A DNA stretch of 47,072 bases from Nocardiopsis suaedae (GTDB lineage Bacteria; Actinomycetota; Actinomycetes; Streptosporangiales; Streptosporangiaceae), in contig NZ_JAQFWP010000058.1 in the NCBI RefSeq assembly GCF_027706745.1, forward strand, positions 1-47,072, given 5' to 3'. This document shows positions 25,732 to 34,007 of this stretch, piece after piece. Position 1 is the first letter of the stretch. Each line of letters starts with the position of its first letter. The position numbers were made by a program, and so were the translations under genes. The notes beneath the pieces were generated by a model. It was not told the DNA's origin and searched no databases. It saw only the letters and a list, made by a program, of their open reading frames with translations.

Positions 25732-25921
25732 AGCACGGTCTCCTTCGGTCCGGGTGTCCGGTGCCGACCCGCCCGCGGATCCGGGGCGGTGTCGGCCTCA
25801 CCACCCACCCTCGCGCCCGGCCGGGCCGCGCGGGCGCCGTAGACGGGCCCGCCCGAACCTGGGTCCGACTGGGCCACCCTCGGCGGGCCGGGCGGCGCCA
25901 CGTGCGGTGATACTGGGCCGC

Positions 25922-26857
25922 ATGGACGGAAACTCCGAACTCGGCGGATTCCTGCGCTCGCGCCGCGCGCGGCTGAGCCCCCAGGAGGCGGGTGCGCCCC
26001 TCAGCGGCGGGGTGCGCCGCGTCCCCGGCCTGCGGCGTGAGGAGGTCGCCCACCTGGCCGGGGTGAGCACGGACTACTACACCCGGCTCGAACAGGGGCG
26101 GCACCCGCACGTGTCGGAGTCGGTCCTCTCGGCGGTCGCCCGTGCGCTGCGCCTGGACGGTGTCGAGCGCGACCACCTGTTCGAACTGGCGCGCCCCCGC
26201 ACCGACGCGGGGGGCTCGGGCGCGGGAAGCGGGGGCGTGCAGCGGGTGCGGCCGGAGGTCCACCGGATGCTGGAGGTCTTCAACGGCGTCACCCCCGCCC
26301 TCGTGGTCAACCACCGCAAGGACGTGCTGGCGGCCAACCGGCTGGCGCGGGCGCTGATCGCCGATTTCGAGGCGCTCCCCTACCGTGAGCGGAACCTGGC
26401 CCGGCACGTCCTGCTCGAACCCGACGCCCGGGAGCTGTACGCGGACTGGGAGGGGGTGGCCGAGGAGGTGGTGGCGAACCTGCGCCTGTCCAGCGGCCGC
26501 CACCCGGAGGACCGGCTGCTCAACGAGCTGGTGGGCGAGTTCATGGCCAAGGTCCCCGAGTTCGCCGGCTGGTGGGACCGGCACCGGGTGGGGCAGTGCT
26601 CCTATGGCCCCCAGCGGTTCCGCCACCCGGTCGTGGGGGCGCTGACGCTGCAGCACGAGACGTTGGCGCTCCCGGCCGACGAGGGGCAGACGGTGTGCGT
26701 GTACACCGCCGAGCCGGGGTCGGAGTCCGAGCGCACCCTGGGCCTGCTGGCGAGCTGGAGCATGACCGACGGCACACCGGACACGGCCCCGGACCGGGGG
26801 GGGAGCGGCGGCCGCCGGGCGGCGCTCGAACGCGTTCTGAAGGACGGCCCGGAGTAG
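25922..26857 (+). CDS. XRE regulator with MmyB-like ligand domain
   Basis: 311 aa from MDGNSELGGFLRSRR; the open frame upstream covers the divergent gene and is rejected. Residues 5-85 are the XRE HTH with the typical VPGLRREEVAHLAGVSTDYYTRLEQGR block, residues about 105-290 the MmyB-like domain (VLAANRLARAL, WEGVAEEVVANLRL, GTLTLQHETLALP-like end). Such proteins regulate the divergently encoded oxidoreductase, often sensing a lipid or acyl ligand. No Shine-Dalgarno; a GATACT box 7 bases before the ATG suggests a leaderless mRNA. Confidence 0.9.
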   Translation: MDGNSELGGFLRSRRARLSPQEAGAPLSGGVRRVPGLRREEVAHLAGVSTDYYTRLEQGRHPHVSESVLSAVARALRLDGVERDHLFELARPRTDAGGSGAGSGGVQRVRPEVHRMLEVFNGVTPALVVNHRKDVLAANRLARALIADFEALPYRERNLARHVLLEPDARELYADWEGVAEEVVANLRLSSGRHPEDRLLNELVGEFMAKVPEFAGWWDRHRVGQCSYGPQRFRHPVVGALTLQHETLALPADEGQTVCVYTAEPGSESERTLGLLASWSMTDGTPDTAPDRGGSGGRRAALERVLKDGPE

Positions 26858-26876
26858 GCCCGGAGTAATCGCCACG

Positions 26877-26892
26877 CGGCCGGGCCCGGCCG
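26877..26892. terminator. 16-bp palindromic terminator
   Basis: CGGCCGGGCCCGGCCG, a perfect palindrome between the convergent XRE and VOC genes. Confidence 0.5.
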
Positions 26893-26901
26893 ACGCCTCC
26901 G

Positions 26902-27258
26902 TCAGGCGGCCTGCGTCCATACGGCCAGCACGTTTCCGGCCGGGTCGGCGAAGTGGAAGCGGCGGCCGCCGGGGAAGGCGAACGGTTCGGTGGTGACCGT
27001 TCCTCCGGCGGCCTCGACGGCCGCGCGGGAGGCCTCCAGGTCGTCGCTGTAGACGATCACGAGCGGCCCCCCGGGTTCGACCGCGTCGACGCGGGCGAGG
27101 CCGCCGGCCTCGGGGCCGCCGTCGGCCCCCTTGATCCCCGCGTAGGCGTCGCCGTAGTCGGTGAACTCCCAGCCGAAGGCGGCCCCGTAGAAGCGCTTGG
27201 CGGCGGGCAGGTCGGTCACGCCGAATTCGATGTAGTCGATGCGGTGGTGGCGGTTCAT
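26902..27258 (-). CDS. Single-domain VOC (glyoxalase-like) protein
   Basis: 118 aa. One VOC module pair: YIEFGVTDLPAAKRFYGAAFGWEF at the start, VIVYSDDLEASRAAVEAAGG in the middle and PGGRRFHFADPAGNVLAVW at the end, with His/Glu-type metal positions partly changed. Comparable proteins act as dioxygenases, glyoxalases or ligand binders. No partner gene is obvious; it converges with the XRE gene and diverges from the TetR at 27409. Confidence 0.85.
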   Translation of the reverse strand: MNRHHRIDYIEFGVTDLPAAKRFYGAAFGWEFTDYGDAYAGIKGADGGPEAGGLARVDAVEPGGPLVIVYSDDLEASRAAVEAAGGTVTTEPFAFPGGRRFHFADPAGNVLAVWTQAA

Positions 27259-27371
27259 GCGGTGATGCTAGCCGTCGGCGGCGACGGTCTCCGGGCGCGG
27301 CGGCCGGACGGCGCGGCGCGGGCGGGGCGGGCGGATCTGCCTGGGGCGACGGGGGAACCGCACTCTGACAC

Positions 27372-27400
27372 GTGACACGACGCTAGATATGGTCTAGTAT
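27372..27400 (+). promoter_or_regulatory. Promoter and operator of the double-HTH TetR
   Basis: -35 GTGACA (27372-27377), 17-bp spacer, -10 TAGTAT (27395-27400), then 8 bases to the ATG, so the mRNA should be leaderless. CTAGA-N5-TCTAG (27383-27397) is a perfect palindrome in the spacer overlapping the -10. TGACAC (27374-27378 region) and GTGTCA (27404-27409) also form an outer inverted pair. Confidence 0.65.
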
Positions 27401-27408
27401 CAGGTGTC

Positions 27409-28230
27409 ATGAAGGATCGAGTTCCCCAGGAGTTCGTCGACGCCGCCCTCGCCGCCGCCCGCGAGCGCGGGACCGACGTCGCATCGGTGCCGGTGACCGC
27501 CATCGCGGCCGCCGCCGGGGTGTCCCGCAGCACGCTGCTGCGGCGCCTGGGCGGCACCCGGGCCGCGCTCGACGAGGCCGTGCGCGCCGCCGGGGTCGAC
27601 CCCGGCGCCCGCACCCCCGTGCGCGAACGGGCGATCACCGCCGCCGCGCGGATCATCGACGAGCACGGGCTGGGCGCGCTGACCATGGACGCCGTCGCCG
27701 ACGCGGCCGAGTGCTCACTGCCCGGCCTGCACGCCGTCGTCGACGGCCGCGACGGCCTCCTCGCGGCGGTCTTCGAGCGCTACGGGCCGGTGCGCGAGCT
27801 GGAGCGCCTGGCCGCCGAGCCGCCCGAGGGCCTGGAGGGCACCGTGCGGGCGCTGCACGCCGCGCTCGCCGCCGCCTTCCAGCGCCGCCCCCGGGTGATG
27901 CCCGCCCTGCTCGCCGACACCGCGAGTCGCCCCGACGGTCCCGGCAGCGCGATGTTCCGGGCGGGCTTCCCGCGCCTGTTCGCCGCCATGGGCGGCCTGC
28001 TCCTCCCCCACGTCCGCGCCGGACGCGTGGTGCCGATGCCCCTGCCGCTGCTCATCCAGCAGATCCTCGGCCCGGTGGCGGTGCACCTGATGCTGCGCCC
28101 GGTCCTGGAGACGCGGGACGAGGTGGAGCTGCCGCCGCTGGAGGAGACGTGCGAGGTGCTCGCGGACGCGTGCCTGCGCGCGATCGCGGTGCCGGGAGCG
28201 GGCTCCGCGGGCGGAGCGGGCGGGGCCTGA
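27409..28230 (+). CDS. TetR-like regulator with two tandem HTH domains
   Basis: 273 aa, longer than the usual 190-220. The second segment, residues about 72-128, is a standard TetR DNA-binding domain (RERAITAAARIIDEHGLGALTMDAVADAAE, then HAVVDGRDGLLAAVFERYG). The first 65 residues form another HTH of the same kind (FVDAALAAARERG, VTAIAAAAGVSRSTLLRRLGGTRAALDEAV). The remaining part resembles TetR ligand domains. Each subunit would thus carry two DNA-reading heads. It is followed after 85 bases by a membrane methyltransferase, the probable target. The mRNA appears leaderless. Confidence 0.8.
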   Translation: MKDRVPQEFVDAALAAARERGTDVASVPVTAIAAAAGVSRSTLLRRLGGTRAALDEAVRAAGVDPGARTPVRERAITAAARIIDEHGLGALTMDAVADAAECSLPGLHAVVDGRDGLLAAVFERYGPVRELERLAAEPPEGLEGTVRALHAALAAAFQRRPRVMPALLADTASRPDGPGSAMFRAGFPRLFAAMGGLLLPHVRAGRVVPMPLPLLIQQILGPVAVHLMLRPVLETRDEVELPPLEETCEVLADACLRAIAVPGAGSAGGAGGA

Positions 28231-28315
28231 GCCCCTCGGAGGACGGCGGGAACCGAGAACGGCAGGACGAGAAACACGACGGAATCGACGGTCACGAGAG
28301 AACGGAGAAAGTGCC

Positions 28316-28822
28316 ATGCGTTCCATCAAGGCGGCTGCCCTCGGCAGCACCCTGTTCTTCATCGCCGCCCCGGGCACGGTGGTCGGCGTCATCCCCTGGC
28401 TGATCAGCGGCTGGCGGCTGCCCGAGGCGTCGGCGGCGTGGATCCCCGCCCAGGCGGTGGGCGTGCTCCTGATCGGCGTCGGCGCGGCCGTCCTGGTCCA
28501 CGCCTTCGTCGAGTTCACCCGGGCCCGGGGCGTGCCCATCCCCGCGGTCCCCACCGAGCACCTGGTGGTCGACGGCTTCAACCGGTTCGTGCGCAATCCG
28601 ATGTACGTGGCCATCGTCGGGGCCCTCATCGGCCAGGCGCTGCTGTTCGCCTCGGCGGGGGTGCTGGTGTACACGGCGGTGGCGTGGGCGATCGCCGCGA
28701 CGTTCGTCCGGTTCTACGAGGAGCCGACGCTGGTCCGCCTGTTCGGCGAAGAGTACACCGAGTACCGCAGGCACGTGCGGGCCTGGCTGCCCCGTTTCAC
28801 CCCCTGGTCCCCGGCCTCCTGA
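28316..28822 (+). CDS. Isoprenylcysteine/phospholipid methyltransferase-like membrane protein
   Basis: 168 aa, ATG with GGAGAAAG about 6 bases upstream. Four to five hydrophobic segments. The C-terminal half has the ICMT/PEMT signature: LVVDGFNRFVRNPMYVAIVGALIG (SAM-binding Arg-Asn-Pro-Met-Tyr), then YEEPTLVRLFGEEYTEYRRHVRAWLPR. Substrate is probably a lipid or small amphipathic compound at the membrane, methylated with S-adenosylmethionine. Same strand as the TetR gene and probably its target. Confidence 0.85.
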   Translation: MRSIKAAALGSTLFFIAAPGTVVGVIPWLISGWRLPEASAAWIPAQAVGVLLIGVGAAVLVHAFVEFTRARGVPIPAVPTEHLVVDGFNRFVRNPMYVAIVGALIGQALLFASAGVLVYTAVAWAIAATFVRFYEEPTLVRLFGEEYTEYRRHVRAWLPRFTPWSPAS

Positions 28823-28860
28823 CGGCCGCCGGACACGGACCGGGCGCACCGCCCCCGACC

Positions 28861-28899
28861 GGCGCCGGATGGCCCGCCTCCCCTGGGCCCTCCGGCGCC
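28861..28899. terminator. Strong two-step terminator hairpin
   Basis: GGCGCCGGA pairs with TCCGGCGCC (9 bp) and inside it GGCCC pairs with GGGCC, with a 9-base loop. Lies between the convergent methyltransferase gene (28822) and the DinB-like gene (28930). Confidence 0.75.
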
Positions 28900-28929
28900 G
28901 CACCCGTGTGGCGGGGGGACCCGGCGCGG

Positions 28930-29586
28930 TCAACCGAGGACGAAGGGAAGGCGCGCGGCCAACGGCCCCAGGGCCGAGCGCTCCTCTTCCGTGGGAGTGC
29001 GGCGGCCGGTCCCCACCAGGAGGGCGCCGGTGTCGGAGAGGGAGGCGGGGAAGGCCTCCCCGGCGATCTTCTCCAGCACCGTGCGGGACCGTGCCAGGCC
29101 CTCCTCCGGCGGCCCGGCCGCGCCCGGCAGGTGGGCGACCAGGTCGAGGTGGTGCAGCGTCCACTCCATCACGTAGGCGGACAGGTAGTCGGCGACGGTG
29201 AGGACCTGGTCCTGAGTGCTCACGGGCTGGGCCGGGTCGGCGAGGCGCGCGGCGCGTCCGGCGGCCGAGCCGACGTCGTCGAGGTGGAACGTGAGCAGCG
29301 CGGGATCCCCGTAGGCGGCGGCCAACCGCACGGTCAGCGCATCCAGGGGGTCGTCGCCCGAGGGCGGTTCGGAGGCGACATGCCAGTAGGCCGCCTCATC
29401 GTGCGTGGGCTCGGCGTCGACCGGGGTGGCCAGCGTGATCAGGACGTCCTGGGCGTCGATGACCAGGTGGCACACCAGGTCCCGCACGAGCCAACCGGCA
29501 CAGCCGGAGGGGAGGGAGAAGTCCTCGCCGGACAGGTCGGCGACGGCGGTGAGCAGGGCGTCCCACGTACGCGAGAAGAGGTCCAC
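28930..29586 (-). CDS. Maleylpyruvate isomerase N-terminal (DinB-like) protein
   Basis: 218 aa. DinB-like four-helix bundle typical of the mycothiol-dependent maleylpyruvate isomerase N family: LPSGCAGWLVRDLVCHLVIDAQDVL near 24-48 (first His), and YVMEWTLHHLDLVAHL near 143-158 (two further His ligands). The SCP2-like C-terminal domain seen in longer members is missing. Probably a metal-dependent thiol transferase; the partner substrate is unknown. Stand-alone gene. Confidence 0.75.
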   Translation of the reverse strand: MDLFSRTWDALLTAVADLSGEDFSLPSGCAGWLVRDLVCHLVIDAQDVLITLATPVDAEPTHDEAAYWHVASEPPSGDDPLDALTVRLAAAYGDPALLTFHLDDVGSAAGRAARLADPAQPVSTQDQVLTVADYLSAYVMEWTLHHLDLVAHLPGAAGPPEEGLARSRTVLEKIAGEAFPASLSDTGALLVGTGRRTPTEEERSALGPLAARLPFVLG

Positions 29587-29721
29587 GGCGGCACCGTAGA
29601 GGGGCGCGAACCGGATGGCAATCGAATTGCGCCGCCGGTCATGCAGGGGCCGGGCGCAGGCGCCCCCGTGTGGGGTCGGCTGGGGACGCCTGCCCGGGTG
29701 CGGCGGAAGGATCCGGCGCGG

Positions 29722-30177
29722 TCAGCTCATCGCCTTTTTGACCAGGTCCCGGATGGCCGCCTCGCCCTCCTCGGTCAGCTCCTCCGTCAGGGCGTAGGCG
29801 GTCGGCCACATGCCGCCCGGCTCGTCCAGGCCGGCCTCCGGGGTGAAGCCGAAGGCCGAGTACCGCTCCTTGTCCACCTGCCCGCTGCGGAAGAAGCACA
29901 CCACCTTCCCGTCCCTGGCGTAGGCGGGCTGGCCGTACCACAGCTTGGGCGCCAGGTCGGGGGCCGCGGTGGTGACGGCCTCGTGGACGCGTGCGGCCAG
30001 CGCTCCGTCGGGGTCGGGCATGTCGGCGATCTTCTTCAGGACCGCCGCCGCGTCGGCGGCCGCCTTCTTCGCGCCGCGCCCGCCGCGCGCCTCCGCCTTC
30101 AGCTCCTCGGCGCGCGCCTTCAACGAGGCGCGCTCCTCGTCGGAGAAGCCCGGGGCGCCCTTCGAGTCGTCACTCAT
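29722..30177 (-). CDS. DUF1801 protein
   Basis: 151 aa from MSDDSKG with GGAG 9 bases upstream; the open frame continues upstream but codon use there is poor. N-terminal 50 residues are charged and helical (ERASLKARAEELKAEARGGRGAKKA), then the DUF1801 fold (VHEAVTTAAPDLAPKLWYGQPAYARDGKVVCFFR, then YSAFGFTPEAGLDEPGGMWPTAYAL). The fold is that of the YdhG/iron-chaperone-like group; no biochemical role can be assigned. Same strand as the MarR gene upstream, 89 bases apart. Confidence 0.8.
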   Translation of the reverse strand: MSDDSKGAPGFSDEERASLKARAEELKAEARGGRGAKKAAADAAAVLKKIADMPDPDGALAARVHEAVTTAAPDLAPKLWYGQPAYARDGKVVCFFRSGQVDKERYSAFGFTPEAGLDEPGGMWPTAYALTEELTEEGEAAIRDLVKKAMS

Positions 30178-30266
30178 CGTGATTCGCTCCTGGTCAACCG
30201 CGTGAAATGGATGTTCCCACGCTAGTCGCGGCCATACCGCGGGCACTTCTCGATTCCTGACCGCCT

Positions 30267-30776
30267 TCAGGCGTCCTCCTCGTCCGGCCCGTCGTGGCGC
30301 GCATAGATCGCCGACATCGTCCCTGACGGGTCGAGCCTGGACAGGAGGGCGTCTCCGATGTCGGCGAGCTGGTCGACCTGCTCGTCGGTGAGCGCGTCGA
30401 TCACGTTGCGGCGTACGGCGTCCACGTGGCCGGGCGCGGCCCGGCGCAGGGTGTCCCATCCGGCCCGCGCCAGCCGGGCATTGGTCGCCCGCCGGTCCTC
30501 CGGGCAGGGGAAGCGCTCCACCATCTCCCGGCGCTCCATGCGGGTGACGACGTGCGAGAGCCGGGGCAGCGTGGCGTTGGTGCGGGCCGCCAGTTCGGTC
30601 ATGCGCAGCGTCCGCTCGGGGGCCTCGGACAGCACCGCGAGTACGAAGTACTCGAACTCGGTGATGTCGGAGTCGCGCCGGAGCTGCGCGTCCAGAACGC
30701 CGGGGAGCAGTTCCAGCACCGCCCGCAGCCGGATCCACGCGCGCAGTTGGCGCCGGTCGAGCCAGGGAGTGTCCAC
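30267..30776 (-). CDS. MarR-family transcriptional regulator
   Basis: 169 aa from MDTPWLDRRQ, where GAGGA lies 7 bases before a GTG; a GTG two codons earlier is too close to that site. The frame is open further upstream but crosses the operators. Winged HTH at about 50-115 (ITEFEYFVLAVLSEAPERTLRMTELAARTNATLPRLSHVVTRMERREMVER with PCPEDRRATNARL wing). Two TTGT-N4-ACAA operators lie in the gap towards the divergent dioxygenase gene, so it probably represses both. MarR/DODA pairs usually respond to phenols or quinones. Confidence 0.85.
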   Translation of the reverse strand: MDTPWLDRRQLRAWIRLRAVLELLPGVLDAQLRRDSDITEFEYFVLAVLSEAPERTLRMTELAARTNATLPRLSHVVTRMERREMVERFPCPEDRRATNARLARAGWDTLRRAAPGHVDAVRRNVIDALTDEQVDQLADIGDALLSRLDPSGTMSAIYARHDGPDEEDA

Positions 30777-30799
30777 GGTCACATCCTCACCAGGAATGG

Positions 30800-30844
30800 T
30801 TGTAGTGACAAGTTCGCTGGGCAAGATGAAGGTTGTCGCGACAA
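30800..30844. promoter_or_regulatory. Two MarR operators
   Basis: TTGT-N4-ACAA occurs twice: TTGTAGTGACAA (30800-30811) and TTGTCGCGACAA (30833-30844), the latter inside a 14-bp perfect palindrome, GTTGTCGCGACAAC. Centres are 33 bp apart, three DNA turns, so two dimers can sit on one face. Between the divergent MarR and dioxygenase genes. Confidence 0.75.
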
Positions 30845-30960
30845 CTGATTCTGTCAGACCGACACCCCGCCCCCGGCGACCACGAGCATCCCAGGCGCGT
30901 CGGCGGCGGGACCGCCACGCGCCGCCCGCCGCCAGCGGCCGCACACCCGAGGAGCCCTCC

Positions 30961-31872
30961 ATGACCGCGTCCCGCCCCACCGCGACCGCCGAGGCCGACG
31001 CCCGCATCCCGGCCGCGCACCCGTTCGCCGCCCACCTGCGGCGCGCGGCCGAACTCCAGGCCGCCGAGCCGCACCGGCCCTGGACGCCTGCGGACGGCCC
31101 GCTGCCCAGCCTCTACCTGTCCCACGGCGGCGGGCCCATGCCCTTCCAGAGCCCCGAATGGCTCGCCCCCCTGCACGAGTGGGCCCGCGCCCTGCCCAGG
31201 CCCAAGGCGATCCTGGTCGTGTCCGCGCACTGGGAGTCCGCACCGCTGTCGCTCAGCGCCGACCGGCCCGAGGACCTGGTGTACGACTTCTCCGGCTTCG
31301 ACCCGCTGTACCACGGCTTCCGCTACGACACCCCCGACGCCGGAGACCTCGCCCTGCAGGTCGCCGGGCTCATGCCCGACACCGAACAGGTCCACCGGCA
31401 CGCCCGGCGCGGCCTGGACCACGGGGCGTGGGTGCCGCTGAAGATCATGTACCCCGAGGCCGACGTCCCGGTCCTGCAGCTCAGCCTGCCCACCGAGGAC
31501 CCGGACCGGCTGCTGGACATCGGCGCTCGGCTGCGCCCGCTGCGCGAACAGGGCGTGCTGGTCGTCGGCTCGGGCCACATGACCCACGGCCTGCCCTACC
31601 TGACCCGGGAGATGTTCCAGGAGAACACGGTGCCCGGCTGGTCGGCCGACTTCGACGCCTGGGCCGCCGACGCCCTGGCCCGGGGCGACGTCGCCGAGCT
31701 CGCCCGGTTCCGCACCTCCGCCCCGGGAATGCCCTACGCGCACCCCACGGTGGAGCACTTCACCCCGCTGTTCGTGACGCTGGGCGCGTCGACCGACCCG
31801 ACAGCGCCGGTGACCACGACGCTCGACGGCTACGGCGTGGGCCTGTCCCGGCGCTCGTTCCAGGCCGCTTGA
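30961..31872 (+). CDS. DODA-type extradiol ring-cleavage dioxygenase
   Basis: 303 aa, ATG with GAGGAG 6 bases upstream. LigB/DODA family: SLYLSHGGGPMPF (first metal His), ILVVSAHWES (second His), GLDHGAWVPLKIMYPEADVPVLQLSL, and VLVVGSGHMTHGL with HPTVEHFTPLF. Metal-dependent opening of catechol-type rings, or a related aromatic detoxification. The N-terminal 45 residues are an extra helical extension compared with bacterial YgiD. Divergent from the MarR gene, which carries its operators. Confidence 0.88.
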   Translation: MTASRPTATAEADARIPAAHPFAAHLRRAAELQAAEPHRPWTPADGPLPSLYLSHGGGPMPFQSPEWLAPLHEWARALPRPKAILVVSAHWESAPLSLSADRPEDLVYDFSGFDPLYHGFRYDTPDAGDLALQVAGLMPDTEQVHRHARRGLDHGAWVPLKIMYPEADVPVLQLSLPTEDPDRLLDIGARLRPLREQGVLVVGSGHMTHGLPYLTREMFQENTVPGWSADFDAWAADALARGDVAELARFRTSAPGMPYAHPTVEHFTPLFVTLGASTDPTAPVTTTLDGYGVGLSRRSFQAA

Positions 31873-31879
31873 TTCCGGC

Positions 31880-31965
31880 GGTCGCCGCGTTCGGCGCGGT
31901 GGGGGCCTTCGGCGGCCATGACCGGTGTCGGAGGGCGCCCGAAGGCCGCCCGCCGAGCGGCGACC
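31880..31965. terminator. Nested double hairpin terminator
   Basis: Outer arms GGTCGCCGC (31880-31888) and GCGGCGACC (31957-31965) and inner arms GGCCTTCGG (31904-31912) and CCGAAGGCC (31939-31947), both perfect. Fills the gap between the convergent dioxygenase and FAD-oxidase genes and touches the stop of the latter. Confidence 0.65.
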
Positions 31966-33107
31966 TACCCGGCGGCTCCCGCCTCCGGATCGGGGGCCAC
32001 CCGGTCGGGGCGGAACGCCGACAGGTCGGCCTCCGGCTCCTCGCCGACCGCCAGCGTCGCGGCCACCGCCCCCTGGTAGGGGCCGAACGTCAGACCGTTG
32101 GCGCCCAGCCCCGTGGCCACCACCACGCCCGCGAGCGCCCCGACCGCCCCCAGAAGCTGCAGGTCGTCCCGGCTGCCCGGGCGGAAGCCCACCCGTGTCT
32201 CCACGACCGTGGCCTCGCCCAGTGCCGGGACCGCCGACACCGCCTCGGACAGCCCCTGCAGGACGCCGTCGACGGTGGCGCGGTGGTCGAACCCCGCCCA
32301 CGGCTCGCGGGTGCCCGACAGCACCACACGGTCGGGCGGCATGCCGAGCATGTACCGGTCGGTCCCGGGGAAGCGCAGCACCGGCCAGTCGCGGGTGTGC
32401 GCCCCGGGCAGGGCAGTGTGCACGATCTGCCCGCGCACCGGGTACACGGGCACGTCCACCCCGAAGGGGCGCAGCAGTTCGGCGGTCCAGGCCCCGGCCG
32501 CGACGACCACCGCGTCCGCCGTGAGCTCCTCCCCCGCCGCACGCACCCCGCTCGCCCGCCCTCCGTCGGCCACGAGCTCGGCCTCGCCTTTGAGGTAGCG
32601 CAGGCCGCGCTCCTCGGCGGCGGCGAACAGGGCGTCGCGCACCATCGCCCCGTTGACGCGCGCCATCCCCTCCACGTGCACGCCCTCGAAGTGCTCGGGC
32701 AGGGCCGGGAACAGCTCGCGCGGCCCGCCGCGCTCCAGGCGGAGCACCCGCCCCAGCCCTTCGTAGCCGGGAAGGCCGCGCAGGTCGGTGAGGACCTGGG
32801 CGTCGCGGTCGAGGATGCGGGGGTCGGTGCCCACCGACAGCCCGCCCACCTTCCTATAGCCGGTGGCGCGCCCCTCGGCCTCCAGGGCGCTCATGAGGGC
32901 CGGGTAGTGGGCGGCGGCCCGCAGCGCGAACGCCTGGTGCTGCGGGGGCTCCCACGGGAACGGCCAGGGGAAGACGATTCCGGCCCCGGCCGCTGTGGCC
33001 TGGCCCGGCCGCGCAGCGTCGACCAGGGTCGTGGCCACACCGCGCCGCACCAGGTGGTAGGCGGCGCTCGCTCCGACGATGCCCCCGCCGATCACGATGA
33101 CGCTCAT
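31965..33107 (-). CDS. FAD-dependent amine/amino-acid oxidase (DAO family)
   Basis: 380 aa from MSVIVIGGGIVGASAAYHL, the FAD dinucleotide motif at the extreme N-terminus. DAO-fold landmarks follow: GIVFPWPFPWEPPQH, VNGAMVRDALFAAAEERG, VVVAAGAWTAELLRPFG, PVRGQIVHT and GVVVATGLGANGLTFGPYQG at the FAD tail. Resembles glycine/sarcosine/D-amino-acid oxidases. The third gene of a likely three-gene minus-strand run with the acyltransferase and SDR genes (gaps 38 and 79 bases). Substrate unknown. Confidence 0.85.
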   Translation of the reverse strand: MSVIVIGGGIVGASAAYHLVRRGVATTLVDAARPGQATAAGAGIVFPWPFPWEPPQHQAFALRAAAHYPALMSALEAEGRATGYRKVGGLSVGTDPRILDRDAQVLTDLRGLPGYEGLGRVLRLERGGPRELFPALPEHFEGVHVEGMARVNGAMVRDALFAAAEERGLRYLKGEAELVADGGRASGVRAAGEELTADAVVVAAGAWTAELLRPFGVDVPVYPVRGQIVHTALPGAHTRDWPVLRFPGTDRYMLGMPPDRVVLSGTREPWAGFDHRATVDGVLQGLSEAVSAVPALGEATVVETRVGFRPGSRDDLQLLGAVGALAGVVVATGLGANGLTFGPYQGAVAATLAVGEEPEADLSAFRPDRVAPDPEAGAAG

Positions 33108-33186
33108 GGGCCAAGCCTGCCAAGAGCGCGCCCCCGGCACCAGGCAGCCCGCCGAAGGGGCCGCGGCCCCATCGGCCGAGGCGTCC

Positions 33187-33969
33187 TCAGTCGGCGTCCG
33201 CGGCCGGAGGCTCCACCGCCATGAGGGACAGCGGGTCGGGGGACCCGTAGCGCGCCGCACCGCCCCTGTACGGGATCCACGCCTCGCCGTCGCCCGGCTC
33301 GGCGACGATCCGTTCGACCAGTTCGGCGACCACCTCCGGCGGGATGACCGTCTCGGCCTTGCCGATCTGCTCGATGAAGCCCTGGATGCCGGCGATCATC
33401 GGCGTGTCCACGAATCCGGGGCAGACCGCGTTGAACGTGACCGGGTCATCCGCGAAGGTCGCCGCAAGGGAGCGCACGAGGCCGACGACGGCATGCTTGG
33501 TGGCGGCGTAGACCTCCCCGTACGGTGTGCCGGTCAGCCCCGCGATGCTGGAGGTGACCACCACCGACGCGCCTTCGCGGCGGCGCATGTGCGGCAGCGC
33601 TGCGTGCACGCCGTGGACCACACCGTCCAGGTTGACCGCGACCGTGGTGCGGTAGGCCTCCAGGGAGAAGGGGACGCCCTGGTCCGCCAGCCCCTCGCTG
33701 GGGCCTTCCACCCCCGCGTTGAGGTGGAGTACGTCCAGCCCGCCGGTCTCCAGGGCCGCGGCCACCGCCGCCTCCATGTCGGCGAACCGCGTGACGTCGG
33801 TGCGCACGAACCGCGCCCCGGTCTCGGCGGCCAGCGCGCTGCCCGCCTCTTCGGCGACGTCGGCGATCAGCACCCGGCCGCCGTCGGCCGCCGCGCGCCG
33901 GACCGTGGCGGCGCCGATGCCGCTCGCGCCGCCGGTGACCAGGACGGTCTTTCCGTTGAAGGCGCCCAT
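33187..33969 (-). CDS. Short-chain dehydrogenase/reductase
   Basis: 260 aa. Classical SDR: TGGASGIG cofactor motif at about 13-20, an Asp at the end of the second strand (ADVAEE) favouring NAD, LNAGVEG, catalytic Ser in SSIAG, and YAATK with Tyr and Lys. The downstream PGFVDTPM is normal. GAGAGGA precedes the ATG by 4-5 bases. Sits between the acyltransferase and oxidase genes on the same strand and may act on a common compound, which I cannot name. Confidence 0.88.
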   Translation of the reverse strand: MGAFNGKTVLVTGGASGIGAATVRRAAADGGRVLIADVAEEAGSALAAETGARFVRTDVTRFADMEAAVAAALETGGLDVLHLNAGVEGPSEGLADQGVPFSLEAYRTTVAVNLDGVVHGVHAALPHMRRREGASVVVTSSIAGLTGTPYGEVYAATKHAVVGLVRSLAATFADDPVTFNAVCPGFVDTPMIAGIQGFIEQIGKAETVIPPEVVAELVERIVAEPGDGEAWIPYRGGAARYGSPDPLSLMAVEPPAADAD

Positions 33970-34007
33970 GCCGTCCTCTCTCTCAGATGTCGGTCGGTCG
34001 TAGGGGG

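Noticed and set aside
24962-26920. 652-codon minus-strand frame
   Set aside because: It overlaps the F420 reductase-like and XRE genes in other frames; arginine/proline noise typical of GC-rich shadow frames.
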